Source: Pardosa pseudoannulata (Eukaryota; Arthropoda; Arachnida; Araneae; Lycosidae). From it: a stretch of DNA of 64,000 nt. How positions within the stretch are numbered: the stretch's first letter is position 1; every line of letters starts with the position of its first letter. Shown here one piece after another: positions 1 through 15,000 of this stretch. The notes beneath the pieces were generated by a model, which did no database searches, was not told the origin of the DNA, and worked only from the letters and a program-made list of their open reading frames with translations. Location of the stretch: assembly GCA_032207245.1 (NCBI GenBank), contig CM063500.1:64574261-64638260 (forward strand), written 5' to 3'. A program made the translations under genes and the position numbers.

Positions 1-578
1 TTTATTAATAGAAGACGTTAGTAAATTAAATAATTACTGTCATTTTTCAGCTGAGTAATTCTGAATTGAAATGCTATCTTTTGATGCGTTTTTTGTTGTG
101 CTTGCCTTTAATTAATTTATGCATTTGTTGATAATGATACATCATGGACAGTGTGTTAATCAAACGTATTCAAATTTCATAAAAGCTAGGAAGATTGTAA
201 ATCAAAATTTTCAATAAATAATCCGTGCGTTAAACATCCTTAAATTAGGGTGACCAACATTTATTAATAGAAGACGTTAGTAAATTAAATAATTACTGTC
301 CTATTTCAGCTGAGTAATTCTGAATTGAAATGCTATATTTTGATGTGTTTTTGTTGTGTGTGCCTTTAATTAATTTACCCATGTGTTGATAATGATACAT
401 CATGGACATTGTGTCAATCAAACATATTCAAATTTCATAACGCTAGGGAGATCGTAAATCAAAATTTTCAATAAACAGTCCGTGCTTTAAACATCCTTAA
501 ATTAGGGTGACCAACATTTATTAATAATGGAGGACGTTAGTGAAATAAATAATTACTGTCATTTTTCAGCTGAGTAAG
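1..578. repeat. Tandem repeat, about 258-bp unit, 2.2 copies
   Basis: The sequence starting TTTATTAATAGAAGACGTTA at position 1 recurs at 260 and, slightly changed, at 517. Units of 259 and 257 bp therefore follow each other with about 90% or better identity, and a third copy breaks off near 578. Each unit holds the string GAATTGAAATGCTAT and ends in AAATTAGGGTGACCAAC. No coding potential is evident. The left edge may lie outside the window, so the copy number is a minimum. Confidence 0.9.
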
Positions 579-1638
579 ATGTCAATAAGATTACTAATTT
601 ATCAGAAAAATTGTTAGTTTATTTTTTGTCAAATTATTGATAACAATCGAAAACAGCAATTTTGTATTTTTGTGAAGCATTATTTTCATTTTCCCTATTA
701 CAGTCACTGCAAAGTGGCTGCTAGCATGAAATTAAATAAGTATATTTTTCATGTTTATGAGAATTTTTTGCTATTGAATGTGTAGATAATTATTTATAAA
801 TCAGCTTTTACGTATCGAAAAGAAGGATATCAAGTAATACATAAGGAAAAAGAGTATATATAGAAGAACCTTTTTCGAGGGAGGACAGAACTTTCAATAG
901 GAAGACTGTCCTCCCTAAAGGAGGACTATTGGCAATTTATTTAAATGGCTGTTGCATATTTATTAGACGTCCAAGCAACCGATATAACATGGTGTTATTC
1001 CATATTGAGAAAAATGCAATTCTGTACTTATCAATAAATGCAATTTTCCTGAAATTACCATTCCCGCCAAACTATGCTATTGCCACACACATAAGCAAAA
1101 TATTTGAACATGGAGGCCCTGGAATACCAAGTGTGTCCCAAAGTATCAACGGTTCTTCCCACGTCACATTTTTCATTATGTATCATTATTACTACACCTC
1201 TTAGCATTTGTCACATTTGTCTAGGTATTTACCTCGTATATCTTTCAACCATTTAGAAACAATCTGGATGAAACTTCATCGCATCTTGTCAAAAGTGAAC
1301 TCTGCACTCACAACTTTCACGCCGAAGTTTGTGATTTAGTAATGAGTTGTTCCATTTGTGTTGTCAAGATCTCCAAGTGCAGTGTCGCTTTCAATGGAAC
1401 CTACAGATGCATTCAGAGTGAGTTACTATTTTTTTGTATGTAGTATAGGTAAAGTGGTTATATGCCTGTAAGGGGTTTATACCATTAAGAGATATTAGTC
1501 ACGAGACATACGTCCAGTCTCCAGTGTCGTCCCATTTAAGGTAACCGAATGGACTGTACATATTTTAAATGGCAAATTTAAAAACTGTGTCTAAGTTTTT
1601 GCACTTAGTAATGTGTGTAAAATGTAATCTAATAGTAC
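579..1638. other. AT-rich spacer, no gene recognised
   Basis: I see no recognisable protein domain, RNA gene or repeat boundary here. A 91-codon open frame at 929-1204 on the + strand has no familiar motif and probably arose by chance. Two near-identical strings, GGAGGACAG at 881 and its complement around 903, form only a weak hairpin. Confidence 0.5.
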
Positions 1639-3060
1639 ACAGGTACAATGTTATTTTTGTGTGTTAAGATGGGGAAACGGTCTGCCAGTTTACAGACAAT
1701 GAGTATTTATTAAAAATTTGTATCAAATGAATAAAAACATTGGATCACTCGATAAGCCTCAGACTGGACATCGAAAACAAAATCCATGGACGAGCAGGGA
1801 AAAAAAAAAGAAAAAAGGAATAATAAACGGTTGATTTTTTGTCGGTTGAACTAAGTAGCTACTTAACTGGAGCAGGTACAATGTTTTTTTTTGTGTTTGT
1901 TAAGATGTGGAAATAGTCAATACGGACTCCAGTGTTAACAGGACAATAGGAGTATTTATTACAAAAATTTGTATTAAATGAATAAAAACATTGGCATCAC
2001 TCGATAAGCCTCAGAGCTGGACCATCAAACACAATATCCATGGACGAGTAGGGAAAAAAGGAAGAAGAAGGAATAATAAGCTTTGGTTGAATTTTTAGTC
2101 CGTCCAACAAAATTGAACTCCCAAGTAGCTACTTAACTGAAGCAGGTACAAATGTGTTTTTTTTTGTTAAGATGGGGAAACTCAATCCAGTGTTAACAGG
2201 ACAATAGGAGTATTTATTACAAAAATTTGTATTAAATGAATAAAAACATTGGCATCACTCGATAAGCCTCAGAGCTGGACCATCAAACACAATATCCATG
2301 GACGAGTAGGGAAAAAAGGAAGAAGAAGAAGGAATAATAAGCTTTGGTTGAATTTTTAGTCCTTCCAACAAAATTGAACTCCCGAAGTAGCTACTTAACT
2401 GAGCAGGTACAATTTTTTTGTGTGTTGTTAAGATGTGGAAACGGTCAATGGGGTTAACAGGACAATAGGAGTATTTATTACAAAAATTTGTATTAAATGA
2501 ATAAAAACATTGGCATCACTCGATAAGCCTCAGAGCTGGACCATCAAACACAATATCCATGGACGAGTAGGGAAAAAAGGAAGAAGAAGAAGGAATAATA
2601 AGCTTTGGTTGAATTTTTAGTCCTTCCAACAAAATTGAACTCCCGAAGTAGCTACTTAACTGGAGCAGGTACAATGTTTCTTTTTTATTTTTTTATTTTT
2701 TTTGTGTGTTGTTAAGATGGGGGAAATAGTCAATACGGACTCCAGTGTTAACAGGACAATAGGAGTATTTATTACAAAAATTTGTATTAAATGAATAAAA
2801 ACATTGGCATCACTCGATAAGCCTCAGAGCTGGACCATCAAACACAATATCCATGGACGAGTAGGGAAAAAAGGAAGAAGAAGAAGGAATAATAAGCTTT
2901 GGTTGAATTTTTAGTCCTTCCAACAAAATTGAACTCCCGAAGTAGCTACTTAACTGGAGCAGGTACAATGTTTCTTTTTTATTTTTTATTTTTTTTGTGT
3001 GTTGTTAAGATGGGGGAAATAGTCAATACGGACTCCAGTGTTAACAAGACAATAGGAGTA
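1639..3060. repeat. Divergent left-edge copies of the 268-bp satellite
   Basis: The first five or so units carry a different version of the monomer. They have CGGACTCCAGTGTTAACAGG where inner units have the shorter AGGGTTAAAGGG. They also have AAATGAATAAAAACATTGG instead of AAATTAATAAACACATTGG, CACAATATCCATGG instead of AACAAAATCCATGG, and AATAAGCTTTGGTTG instead of AATAAACGTTCGATTG. Units between 3060 and about 5000 mix both states. This fits the expectation that array edges escape homogenisation and keep older sequence. Confidence 0.85.
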
Positions 3061-6000
3061 TTTATTACAAAAATTTGTATCAAATTAATAAACACATTGC
3101 CATCACCCGATGAGCCTCAGAGCTGGACCATAAAAAACAAAATCCATGGACTAGCAGGGAAAAAAGGAAGAAGAAGGAGGAATAATAAACGTTCGGTTGA
3201 ATTTTTAGTCCGTCCAACAAAAATCAACTCCCAAAATAGCTACTTAACCGAAGCAGGTACAAAGGTTCAATTTTTTTTTGTTAAGATGCTGGAAACGGTC
3301 AATAGGGTTAAAGGGACAATAGGAGTATTTATTACAAAAATTTGTATCAAATTAATAAACACATAGGCATCACCCGTTGAGCCTCAGAGCTGGACCATCA
3401 AACACAAAATCCATGGACGAGCAAGGAAAAAAGGAAGAAGAAGGAGGAATAATAAGCTTTGGTTGAATTTTTAGTCCTTCCAACAAAATTGAACTCCCGA
3501 AGTAGCTACTTAACTGGAGCAGGTACAAAGGTTCAATTTTTTTTTGTTAAGATGCTGGAAACGGTCAATAGGGTTAAAGGGACAATAGGAGTATTTATTA
3601 CAAAAATTTGTATCAAATTAATAAACACATAGGCATCACCCGTTGAGCCTCAGAGCTGGACCATCAAACACAAAATCCATGGACGAGCAAGGAAAAAAGG
3701 AAGAAGAAGAAAAAAATAATAAGCTTTCTGTTGAATTTTTAGTCCGTCTAACAAAATTCAACTCCCGAAGTAGCTACTTAACTGGAGCAGGTACAAAGGT
3801 TCAATTTTTTTTTGTTAAGATGCTGGAAACGGTCAATAGGGTTAAAGGGACAAAAGGAGTATTTATTACAAAAAATTTGTATCAAATTAATAAACACATA
3901 GGCATCACCCGATAAGCCTCAGAGCTGGACCATCAAACACAAAATCCATGGACGAGCAGGGAAAAAAGGAAGAAGAAGGAGGAATAATAAACGTTCGATT
4001 GAATTTTTAGTCCGTCCAACAAAAATCAACTCCCGAAGTAGCTACTTAACTGAAGCAGGTACAAAGGTTCAATTTTTTTTTTGTTAAGATGCTGGAAACG
4101 GTCAATAGGGTTAAAGGGACAAAAGGAGTATTTATTACAAAAATTTGTATCAAATTAATAAACACATTGGCCATCACTCGATAAGCCTCAGAGCTGGACC
4201 ATCAAACACAATATCCATGGACGAGCAGGGAAAAAAGAGGAAGAAGAAGGAGGAATAATAAACGTTCGATTGAATTTTTAGTCCGTCCAACAAAAATCAA
4301 CTCCCGAAGTAGCTACTTAACTGAAGCAGGTACAAAGGTTCAATTTTTTTTTTTGTTAAGATGCTGGAAACGGTCAATAGGGTTAAAGGGACAAAAGGAG
4401 TATTTATTACAAAAAATTTGTATCAAATTAATAAACACATTGGTATCACTCGTTAAGCCTCAGAGCTGGACCATAAAAAACAAAATCCATGGACTAGCAG
4501 GGAAAAAAGGAAGAAGAAGGAGGAATAATAAACGTTCGGTTGAATTTTTAGTCCGTCGAACAAAAATCAACTCCCGAAGTAGCTACTTAACTGGAGCAGG
4601 TACAAAGGTTCAATTTTTTTTGTTAAGATGCTGGAAACGGTCAATAGGGTTAAAGGGACAAAAGGAGTATTTATTACAAAAATTTGTATCAAATTAATAA
4701 ACACATTGGTATCACTCGTTAAGCCTCAGAGCTGGACCATCAAAAACAAAATCCATGGACTAGCAGGGAAAAAAGGAAGAAGAAGGAGGAATAATAAACG
4801 TTCGGTTGAATTTTTAGTCCGTCGAACAAAAATCAACTCCCGAAGTAGCTACTTAACTGGAGCAGGTACAAAGGTTCAATTTTTTTTTTGTTAAGATGCT
4901 GGAAACGGTCAATAGGGTTAAAGGGACAATAGGAGTATTTATTACAAAAATTTGTATCAAATTAATAAACACATTGCCATCACCCGATGAGCCTCAGAGC
5001 TGGACCATAAAAAACAAAATCCATGGACTAGCAGGGAAAAAAGGAAGAAGAAGGAGGAATAATAAACGTTCGGTTGAATTTTTAGTCCGTCCAACAAAAA
5101 TCAACTCCCAAAATAGCTACTTAACCGAAGCAGGTACAAAGGTTCAATTTTTTTTTTTGTTAAGATGCTGGAAACGGTCAATAGGGTTAAAGGGACAATA
5201 GGAGTATTTATTACAAAAATTTGTATCAAATTAATAAACACATTGCCATCACCCGATGAGCCTCAGAGCTGGACCATCAAATACAAAATTCATGGACGAA
5301 CAGGGAAAAAAGGAAGAAGAAGGAGGAATAATAAACGTTCGGTTGAATTTTTAGTCCGTCGAACAAAAATCAACTCCCGAAGTAGCTACTTAACTGGAGC
5401 AGGTACAAAGGTTCAATTTTTTTTTGTTAAGATGCTGGAAACGGTCAATAGGGTTAAAGGGACAAAAGGAGTATTTATTACAAAAATTTGTATCAAATTA
5501 ATAAACACATTGGTATCACTCGTTAAGCCTCAGAGCTGGACCATCAAAAACAAAATCCATGGACGAGCAGGGAAAAAGAGGAAGAAGAAGGAGGAATAAT
5601 AAACGTTCGATTGAATTTTTAGTCCGTCGAACAAAAATCAACTCCCGAAGTAGCTACTTAACTGGAGCAGGTACAAAGGTTCAATTTTTTTTTTTTGTTA
5701 AGATGCTGGAAACGGTCAATAGGGTTAAAGGGACAATAGGAGTATTTATTACAAAAATTTGTATCAAATTAATAAACACATTGGCATCACCCGTTGAGCC
5801 TCAGAGCTGGACCATAAAAAACAAAATCCATGGACTAGCAGGGAAAAAAGGAAGAAGAAGGAGGAATAATAAACGTTCGGTTGAATTTTTAGTCCGTCCA
5901 ACAAAAATCAACTCCCAAAATAGCTACTTAACCGAAGCAGGTACAAAGGTTCAATTTTTTTTTTTTTGTTAAGATGCTGGAAACGGTCAATAGGGTTAAA

Positions 6001-9000
6001 GGGACAAAAGGAGTATTTATTACAAAAAATTTGTATCAAATTAATAAACACATTGGCATCACTCGTTAAGCCTCAGAGCTGGACCATCAAAAACAAAATC
6101 CATGGACGAGCAGGGAAAAAGAGGAAGAAGAAGGAGGAATAATAAACGTTCGATTGATTGAATTTTTAGTCCGTCCAACAAAAATCAACTCCCGAAGTAG
6201 CTACTTAACTGAAGCAGGTACAAAGGTTCAATTTTTTTTTTTTGTTAAGATGCTGGAAACGGTCAATAGGGTTAAAGGGACAAAAGGAGTATTTATTACA
6301 AAAAATTTGTATCAAATTAATAAACACATTGGTATCACTCGTTAAGCCTCAGAGCTGGACCATCAAAAACAAAATCCATGGACGAGCAGGGAAAAAGAGG
6401 AAGAAGAAGGAGGAATATAAACGTTCGATTGAATTTTTAGTCCGTCGAACAAAAATCAACTCCCGAAGTAGCTACTTAACTGGAGCAGGTACAAAGGTTC
6501 AATTTTTTTTGTTAAGATGCTGGAAACGGTCAATAGGGTTAAAGGGACAAAAGGAGTATTTATTACAAAAATTTGTATCAAATTAATAAACACATTGGTA
6601 TCACTCGTTAAGCCTCAGAGCTGGACCATCAAAAACAAAATCCATGGACGAGCAGGGAAAAAGAGGAAGAAGAAGGAGGAATAATAAACGTTCGATTGAA
6701 TTTTTAGTCCGTCCAACAAAAATCAACTCCCGAAGTAGCTACTTAACTGAAGCAGGTACAAAGGTTCAATTTTTTTTTTGTTAAGATGCTGGAAACGGTC
6801 AATAGGGTTTAAAGGGACAAAAGGAGTATTTATTACAAAAATTTGTATCAATTAATAAACACATTGGTATCACTCGTTAAGCCTCAGAGCTGGACCATCA
6901 AAAACAAAATCCATGGACGAGCAGGGAAAAAGAGGAAGAAGAAGGAGGAATAATAAACGTTCGGTTGAATTTTTAGTCCGTCCAACAAAAATCAACTCCC
7001 AAAATAGCTACTTAACCGAAGCAGGTACAAAGGTTCAATTTTTTTTTTTTTGTTAAGATGCTGGAAACGGTCAATAGGGTTAAAGGGACAAAAGGAGTAT
7101 TTATTAAAAAAATTTGTATCAAATTAATAAACACATTGGTATCACTCGTTAAGCCTCAGAGCTGGACCATCAAAAACAAAATCCATGGACGAGCAGGGAA
7201 AAAGAGGAAGAAGAAGGAGGAATAATAAACGTTCGATTGAATTTTTAGTCCGTCCAACAAAAATCAACTCCCGAAGTAGCTACTTAACTGAAGCAGGTAC
7301 AAAGGTTCAATTTTTTTTTTTGTTAAGATGCTGGAAACGGTCAATAGGGTTAAAGGGACAAAAGGAGTATTTATTACAAAAATTTGTATCAAATTAATAA
7401 AACACATTGGATCACTCGTTAAGCCTCAGAGCTGGACCATCAAAAACAAAAATCCATGGACGAGCAGGGAAAAAGAGGAAGAAGAAGGAGGAATAATAAA
7501 CGTTCGATTGAATTTTTTAGTCCGTCCAACAAAAATCAACTCCCGAAGTAGCTACTTAACTGAAGCAGGTACAAAGTTCAATTTTTTTTTTGTTAAGATG
7601 CTGGAAACGGTCAATAGGGTTAAAGGGACAATAGGAGTATTTATTACAAAAATTTGTATCAAATTAATAAACACATAGGCATCACCCGTTGAGCCTCAGA
7701 GCTGGACCATCAAACACAAAATCCATGGACGAGCAAGGAAAAAAGGAAGAAGAAGGAGGAATAATAAACGTTCGATTGAATTTTTAGTCCGTCCAACAAA
7801 AATCAACTCCCGAAGTAGCTACTTAACTGAAGCAGGTACAAAGGTTCAATTTTTTTTTTGTTAAGATGCTGGAAACGGTCAATAGGGTTAAAGGGACAAA
7901 AGGAGTATTTATTAAAAAAGTTTGTATCAAATGAATAAAACATTGGCATTACTCGATAAGTATCAGAGCTGGACCATCAAATACAAAATTCATGGACGAA
8001 CAGGAAAAAAAGGAAGAAGAAGGAATAGTAAACATGGGTAGCATTTTTAGTCCGTCGAACAAAAATCAACTCCCGAAGTAGCTACTTAACTGGAGCAGGT
8101 ACAAAGGTTCAATTTTTTTTTTTGTTAAGATGCTGGAAACGGTCAATAGGGTTAAAGGGACAAAAGGAGTATTTATTACAAAATTTGTATCAAATTAATA
8201 AACACATTGGCATCACTCGTTAAGCCTCAGAGCTGGACCATCAAAAACAAAATCCATGGACGAGCAGGGAAAAAAGAGGAAGAAGAAGGAGGAATAATAA
8301 ACTTTCGATTGAATTTTTAGTCCGTCGAACAAAAATCAACTCCCGAAGTAGCTACTTAACTGGAGCAGGTACAAAGGTTCAATTTTTTTTTTGTTAAGAT
8401 GCTGGAAACGGTCAATAGGGTTAAAGGGACAAAAGGAGTATTTATTACAAAAAATTTGTATCAAATTAATAAACACATTGGTATCACTCGTTAAGCCTCA
8501 GAGCTGGACCATCAAAAACAAAATCCATGGACGAGCAGGGAAAAAGAGGAAGAAGAAGGAGGAATAATAAACTTCGATTGAATTTTTAGTCCGTCCAACA
8601 AAAATCAACTCCCGAAGTAGCTACTTAACTGAAGCAGGTACAAAGGTTCAATTTTTTTTGTTAAGATGCTGGAAAACGGTCAATAGGGTTAAAGGGACAA
8701 AAGGAGTATTTATTACAAAAAATTTGTATCAAATTAATAAACACATTGGTATCACTCGTTAAGCCTCAGAGCTGGACCATCAAAAACAAAATCCATGGAC
8801 GAGCAGGGAAAAAGAGGAAGAAGAAGGAGGAATAATAAACGTTCGATTGAATTTTTAGTCCGTCCAACAAAAATCAACTCCCGAAGTAGCTACTTAACTG
8901 AAGCAGGAACAAAGGTTCAATTTTTTTTGTTAAGATGCTGGAAACGGTCAATAGGGTTAAAGGGACAAAAGGAGTATTTATTACAAAAAATTTGTATCAA

Positions 9001-12000
9001 ATTAATAAACACATTGGTATCACTCGTTAAGCCTCAGAGCTGGACCATCAAAAACAAAATCCATGGACGAGCAGGGAAAAAGAGGAAGAAGAAGGAGGAA
9101 TAATAAACGTTCGATTGAATTTTTAGTCCGTCCAACAAAAATCAACTCCCGAAGTAGCTACTTAACTGAAGCAGGTACAAAGGTTCAATTTTTTTTGTTA
9201 AGATGCTGGAAACGGTCAATAGGGTTAAAGGGACAAAAGGAGTATTTATTACAAAAAATTTGTATCAAATTAATAAACACATTGGTATCACTCGTTAAGC
9301 CTCAGAGCTGGACCATCAAAAACAAAATCCATGGACGAGCAGGGAAAAAGAGGAAGAAGAAGGAGGAATAATAAACGTTCGATTGAATTTTAGTCCGTCC
9401 AACAAAAATCAACTCCTGAAGTAGCTACTTAACTGAAGCCGGTACAAAGGTTCAATTTTTTTTGTTAAGATGCTGGAAACGGTCAATAGGGTTAAAGGGA
9501 CAAAAGGAGTATTTATTACAAAAAATTTGTATCAAATTAATAAACACATTGGTATCACTCGTTAAGCCTCAGAGCTGGACCATCAAAAACAAAATCCATG
9601 GACGAGCAGGGAAAAAGAGGAAGAAGAAGGAGGAATAATAAACGTTCGATTGAATTTTTTAGTCCGTCCAACAAAAATCAACTCCGAAGTAGCTACTTAA
9701 CTGAAGCAGGTACAAAGCTTCAATTTTTTTTTTTTTGTTAAGATGCTGGAAACGGTCAATAGGGTTAAAGGGACAAAAGGAGTATTTATTACAAAAAATT
9801 TGTATCAAATTAATAAACACATTGGTATCACTCAATAAGCCTCAGAGCTGGACCATCAAAAACAAAATCCATGGACGAGCAGCGAAAAAAAGGAAGAAGA
9901 AGGAGGAATAATAAACGTTCGATTGAATTTTTGGTCCGTCCAACAAAAAATCAACTCCCGAAGTAGCTACTTAACTGAAGCAGGTACAAAGGTTCAATTT
10001 TTTTTTTTTTTTGTTAAGATGCTGGAAACGGTCAATAGGGTTAAAGGGACAAAAGGAGTATTTATTACAAAAAATTTGTATCAAATTAATAAACACATTG
10101 GTATCACTCGTTAAGCCTCAGAGCTGGACCATCAAAACAAAATCCATGGAGGAGCAGGGAAAAAGAGGAAGAAGAAGGAGGAATAATAAACGTTCGATTG
10201 AATTTTTAGTCCGTCCAACAAAAATCAACTCCCGAAGTAGCTACTTAACTGAAGCGGTACAAAGGTTCAATTTTTTTTGTTAAGATGCTGGAAACGGTCA
10301 ATAGGGTTAAAGGGACAAAAGGAGTATTTATTACAAAAAATTTGTATCAAATTAATAAACACATTGGTATCACTCGTTAAGCCTCAGAGCTGGACCATCA
10401 AAAACAAAATCCATGGACGAGCAGGAAAAAAAGAGGAAGAAGAAGGAGGAATAATAAACGTTCGATTGAATTTTTAGTCCGTCCAACAAAATCAACTCCC
10501 GAAGTAGCTACTTAACTGAAGCAGGTACAAAGCTTCAATTTTTTTTTGTTAAGATGCTGGAAACGGTCAATAGGGTTAAAGGGACAAAAGGAGTATTTAT
10601 TACAAAAAATTTGTATCAAATTAATAAACACATTGGTATCACTCGTTAAGCCTCAGAGCTGGACCATCAAAACAAAATCCATGGAGGAGCAGGGAAAAAG
10701 AGGAAGAAGAAGGAGGAATAATAAACGTTCGATTGAATTTTTTAGTCCGTCGAACAAAAATCAACTCCCGAAGTAGCTACTTAACTGGAGCAGGTACAAA
10801 GGTTCAATTTTTTTTTGTTAAGATGCTGGAAACGGTCAATAGGGTTAAAGGGACAATAGGAGTATTTATTACAAAAATTTGTATCAAATTAATAAACACA
10901 TAGGCATCACCCGATGAGCCTCAGAGCTGGACCATCAAACACAAAATCCATGGACGAGCAGGGAAAAAGAGGAAGAAGAAGGAGGAATAATAAACGTTCG
11001 ATTGAATTTTTTAGTCCGTCCAACAAAAATCAACTCCCGAAGTAGCTACTTAACTGAAGCAGGTACAAAGGTTCAATTTTTTTTTTTTTGTTAAGATGCT
11101 GGAAACGGTCAATAGGGTTAAAGGGACAAAAGGAGTATTTATTACAAAAAATTTGTATCAAATTAATAAACACATTGGTATCACTCGTTAAGCCTCAGAG
11201 CTGGACCATCAAAAACAAAATCCATGGACGAGCAGGGAAAAAGAGGAAGAAGAAGGAGGAATAATAAACGTTCGATTGAATTTTTAGTCCGTCCAACAAA
11301 AATCAACTCCCGAAGTAGCTACTTAACTGAAGCAGGTACAAAGGTTCAATTTTTTTTGTTAAGATGCTGGAAACGGTCAATAGGGTTTAAAGGGACAAAA
11401 GGAGTATTTATTACAAAAAATTTGTATCAAATTAATAAACACATTGGTATCACTCGTTAAGCCTCAGAGCTGGACCATCAAAAAACAAAATCCATGGACG
11501 AGCAGGGAAAAAGAGGAAGAAGAAGGAGGAATAATAAACGTTCGATTGAATTTTTAGTCCGTTCAACAAAAATCAACTCCCGAAGTAGCTACTTAACTGA
11601 AGCCGGTACAAAGGTTCAATTTTTTTTGTTAAGATGCTGGAAACGGTCAATAGGGTTAAAGGGACAAAAGGAGTATTTATTACAAAAAATTTGTATCAAA
11701 TTAATAAACACATTGGTATCACTCAATAAGCCTCAGAGCTGGACCATCAAAAACAAAATCCATGGAGGAGCAGGGAAAAAAAGGAAGAAGAAGGAGGAAT
11801 AATAAACGTTCGGTTGAATTTTTAGTCCGTCCAACAAAAATCAACTCCCAAAATAGCTACTTAACCGAAGCAGGTACAAAGCTTCAATTTTTTTTTTGTT
11901 AAGATGCTGGAAACGGTCAATAGGGTTAAAGGGACAAAAGGAGTATTTATTACAAAAAATTTGTATCAAATTAATAAACACATTGGTATCACTCGTTAAG

Positions 12001-15000
12001 CCTCAGAGCTGGACCATCAAAAACAAAATCCATGTACGAGCAGGGGAAAAAGAGGAAGAAGAAGGAGGAATAATAAACGTTCGATTGAATTTTTAGTCCG
12101 TCCAACAAAAATCAACTCCCGAAGTAGCTACTTAACTGAAGCAGGTACAAAGGTTCAATTTTTTTTTTTTGTTAAGATGCTGGAAACGGTCAATAGGGTT
12201 AAAGGGACAAAAGGAGTATTTATTACAAAAAATTTGTATCAAATTAATAAACACATTGGTATCACTCGTTAAGCCTCAGAGCTGGACCATCAAAAACAAA
12301 ATCCATGGACGAGCAGGGAAAAAAAGAGGAAGAAGAAGGAGGAATAATAAACGTTCGATTGAATTTTTAGTCCGTCCAACAAAAATCAACTCCCGAAGTA
12401 GCTACTTAACTGAAGCAGGTACAAAGCTTCAATTTTTTTTTTTTGTTAAGATGCTGGAAACGGTCAATAGGGTTAAAGGGACAAAAGGAGTATTTATTAC
12501 AAAAAATTTGTATCAAATTAATAAACACATTGGTATCACTCGTTAAGCCTCAGAGCTGGACCATCAAAAACAAAAATCCATGGACGAGCAGGGAAAAAGA
12601 GGAAGAAGAAGGAGGAATAATAAACGTTCGATTGAATTTTTAGTCCGTCCAACAAAAATCAACTCCCGAAGTAGCTACTTAACTGAAGCAGGTACAAAGG
12701 TTCAATTTTTTTTTTGTTAAGATGCTGGAAACGGTCAATAGGGTTAAAGGGACAAAAGGAGTATTTATTACAAAAAATTTGTATCAAATTAATAAACACA
12801 TTGGTATCACTCGTTAAGCCTCAGAGCTGGACCATCAAAAACAAAATCCATGGACGAGCAGGGAAAAGAGGAAAGAAGAAGGAGGAATAATAAACGTTCG
12901 ATTGAATTTTTAGTCCGTCCAACAAAAAATCAACTCCCGAAAGTAGCTACTTAACTGAAGCAGGTACAAAGGTTCAATTTTTTTTTTGTTAAGATGCTGG
13001 AAACGGTCAATAGGGTTAAAGGGACAAAAGGAGTATTTATTAAAAAAAATTGTATCAAATTAATAAACACATTGGCATCACTCGTTAAGCCTCAGAGCTG
13101 GACCATCAAAAACAAAATCCATGGACGAGCAGGGAAAAAGAGGAAGAAGAAGGAGGAATAATAAACGTTCGATTGAATTTTTAGTCCGTCCAACAAAAAT
13201 CAACTCCCGAAGTAGCTACTTAACTGAAGCAGGTACAAAAGTTCAATTTTTTTTTTTGTTAAGATGCTGGAAACGGTCAATAGGGTTTAAAGGGACAAAA
13301 GGAGTATTTATTACAAAAAATTTGTATCAAATTAATAAACACATTGGTATCACTCGTTAAGCCTCAGAGCTGGACCATCAAAAACAAAATCCATGGACGA
13401 GCAGGGAAAAAGAGGAAGAAGAAGGAGGAAATAATAAACGTTCGATTGAATTTTTTAGTCCGTCCAACAAAAATCAACTCCCGAAGTAGCTACTTAACTG
13501 AAGCAGGTACAAAGGTTCAATTTTTTTTTTTTTTTGTTAAGATGCTGGAAACGGTCAATAGGGTTAAAGGGACAAAAGGAGTATTTATTACAAAAAATTT
13601 GTATCAAATTAATAAACACATTGGTATCACTCGTTAAGCCTCAAGAGCTGGACCATCAAAAACAAAATCCATGGACGAGCAGGGAAAAAGAGGAAGAAGA
13701 AGGAGGAATAATAAACGTTCGATTGAATTTTTAGTCCGTCCAACAAAAATCAACTCCCGAAGTAGCTACTTAACTGAAGCAGGTACAAAGGTTCAATTTT
13801 TTTTTTTTTGTTTTAAGATGCTGGAAACGGTTCAATAGGGTTAAAGGGACAAAAGGAGTATTTATTAAAAAAAATTGTATCAAATTAATAAACACATTGG
13901 CATCACTCGTTAAAGCCTCAGAGCTGGACCATCAAAAACAAAATCCATGGACGAGCAGGGAAAAAAAAAGAGGAAGAAGAAGGAGGAATAATAAACGTTC
14001 GATTGAATTTTTAGTCCGTCCAACAAAAATCAACTCCCGAAGTAGCTACTTAACTGAAGCAGGTACAAAAGTTCAATTTTTTTTTTTTTGTTAAGATGCT
14101 GGAAACGGTCAATAGGGTTTAAAGGGACAAAAGGAGTATTTATTACAAAAAATTTGTATCAAATTAATAAACACATTGGTATCACTCGTTAAGCCTCAGA
14201 GCTGGACCATCAAAAACAAAATCCATGGACGAGCAGGGAAAAAGAGGAAGAAGAAGGAGGAATAATAAACGTTCGATTGAATTTTTTAGTCCGTCCAACA
14301 AAAATCAACTCCCGAAGTAGCTACTTAACTGAAGCAGGTACAAAGCTTCAATTTTTTTTTTTGTTAAGATGCTGGAAACGGTCAATAGGGTTAAAGGGAC
14401 AAAAGGAGTATTTATTACAAAAAATTTGTATCAAATTAATAAACACATTGGTATCACTCGTTAAGCCTCAGAGCTGGACCATCAAAAACAAAATCCATGG
14501 ACGAGCAGGGAAAAAGAGGAAGAAGAAGGAGGAATAATAAACGTTCGATTGAATTTTTAGTCCGTCCAACAAAAATCAACTCCCGAAGTAGCTACTTAAC
14601 TGAAGCAGGTACAAAGCTTCAATTTTTTTTTTGTTAAGATGCTGGAAACGGTCAATAGGGTTTAAAGGGACAAAAGGAGTATTTATTACAAAAAATTTGT
14701 ATCAAATTAATAAACACATTGGTATCACTCGTTAAGCCTCAGAGCTGGACCATCAAAAACAAAATCCATGGACGAGCAGGGAAAAAGAGGAAGAAGAAGG
14801 AGGAATAATAAACGTTCGATTGAATTTTTAGTCCGTCCAACAAAAATCAACTCCCGAAGTAGCTACTTAACTGAAGCAGGTACAAAGGTTCAATTTTTTT
14901 TTTTTGTTAAGATGCTGGAAACGGTCAATAGGGTTAAAGGGACAAAAGGAGTATTTATTACAAAAAATTTGTATCAAATTAATAAACACATTGGTATCAC

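Noticed and set aside
929..1204. 91-codon frame as a gene
   Set aside because: No domain, no splice signals and low-complexity surroundings; chance is the better explanation.
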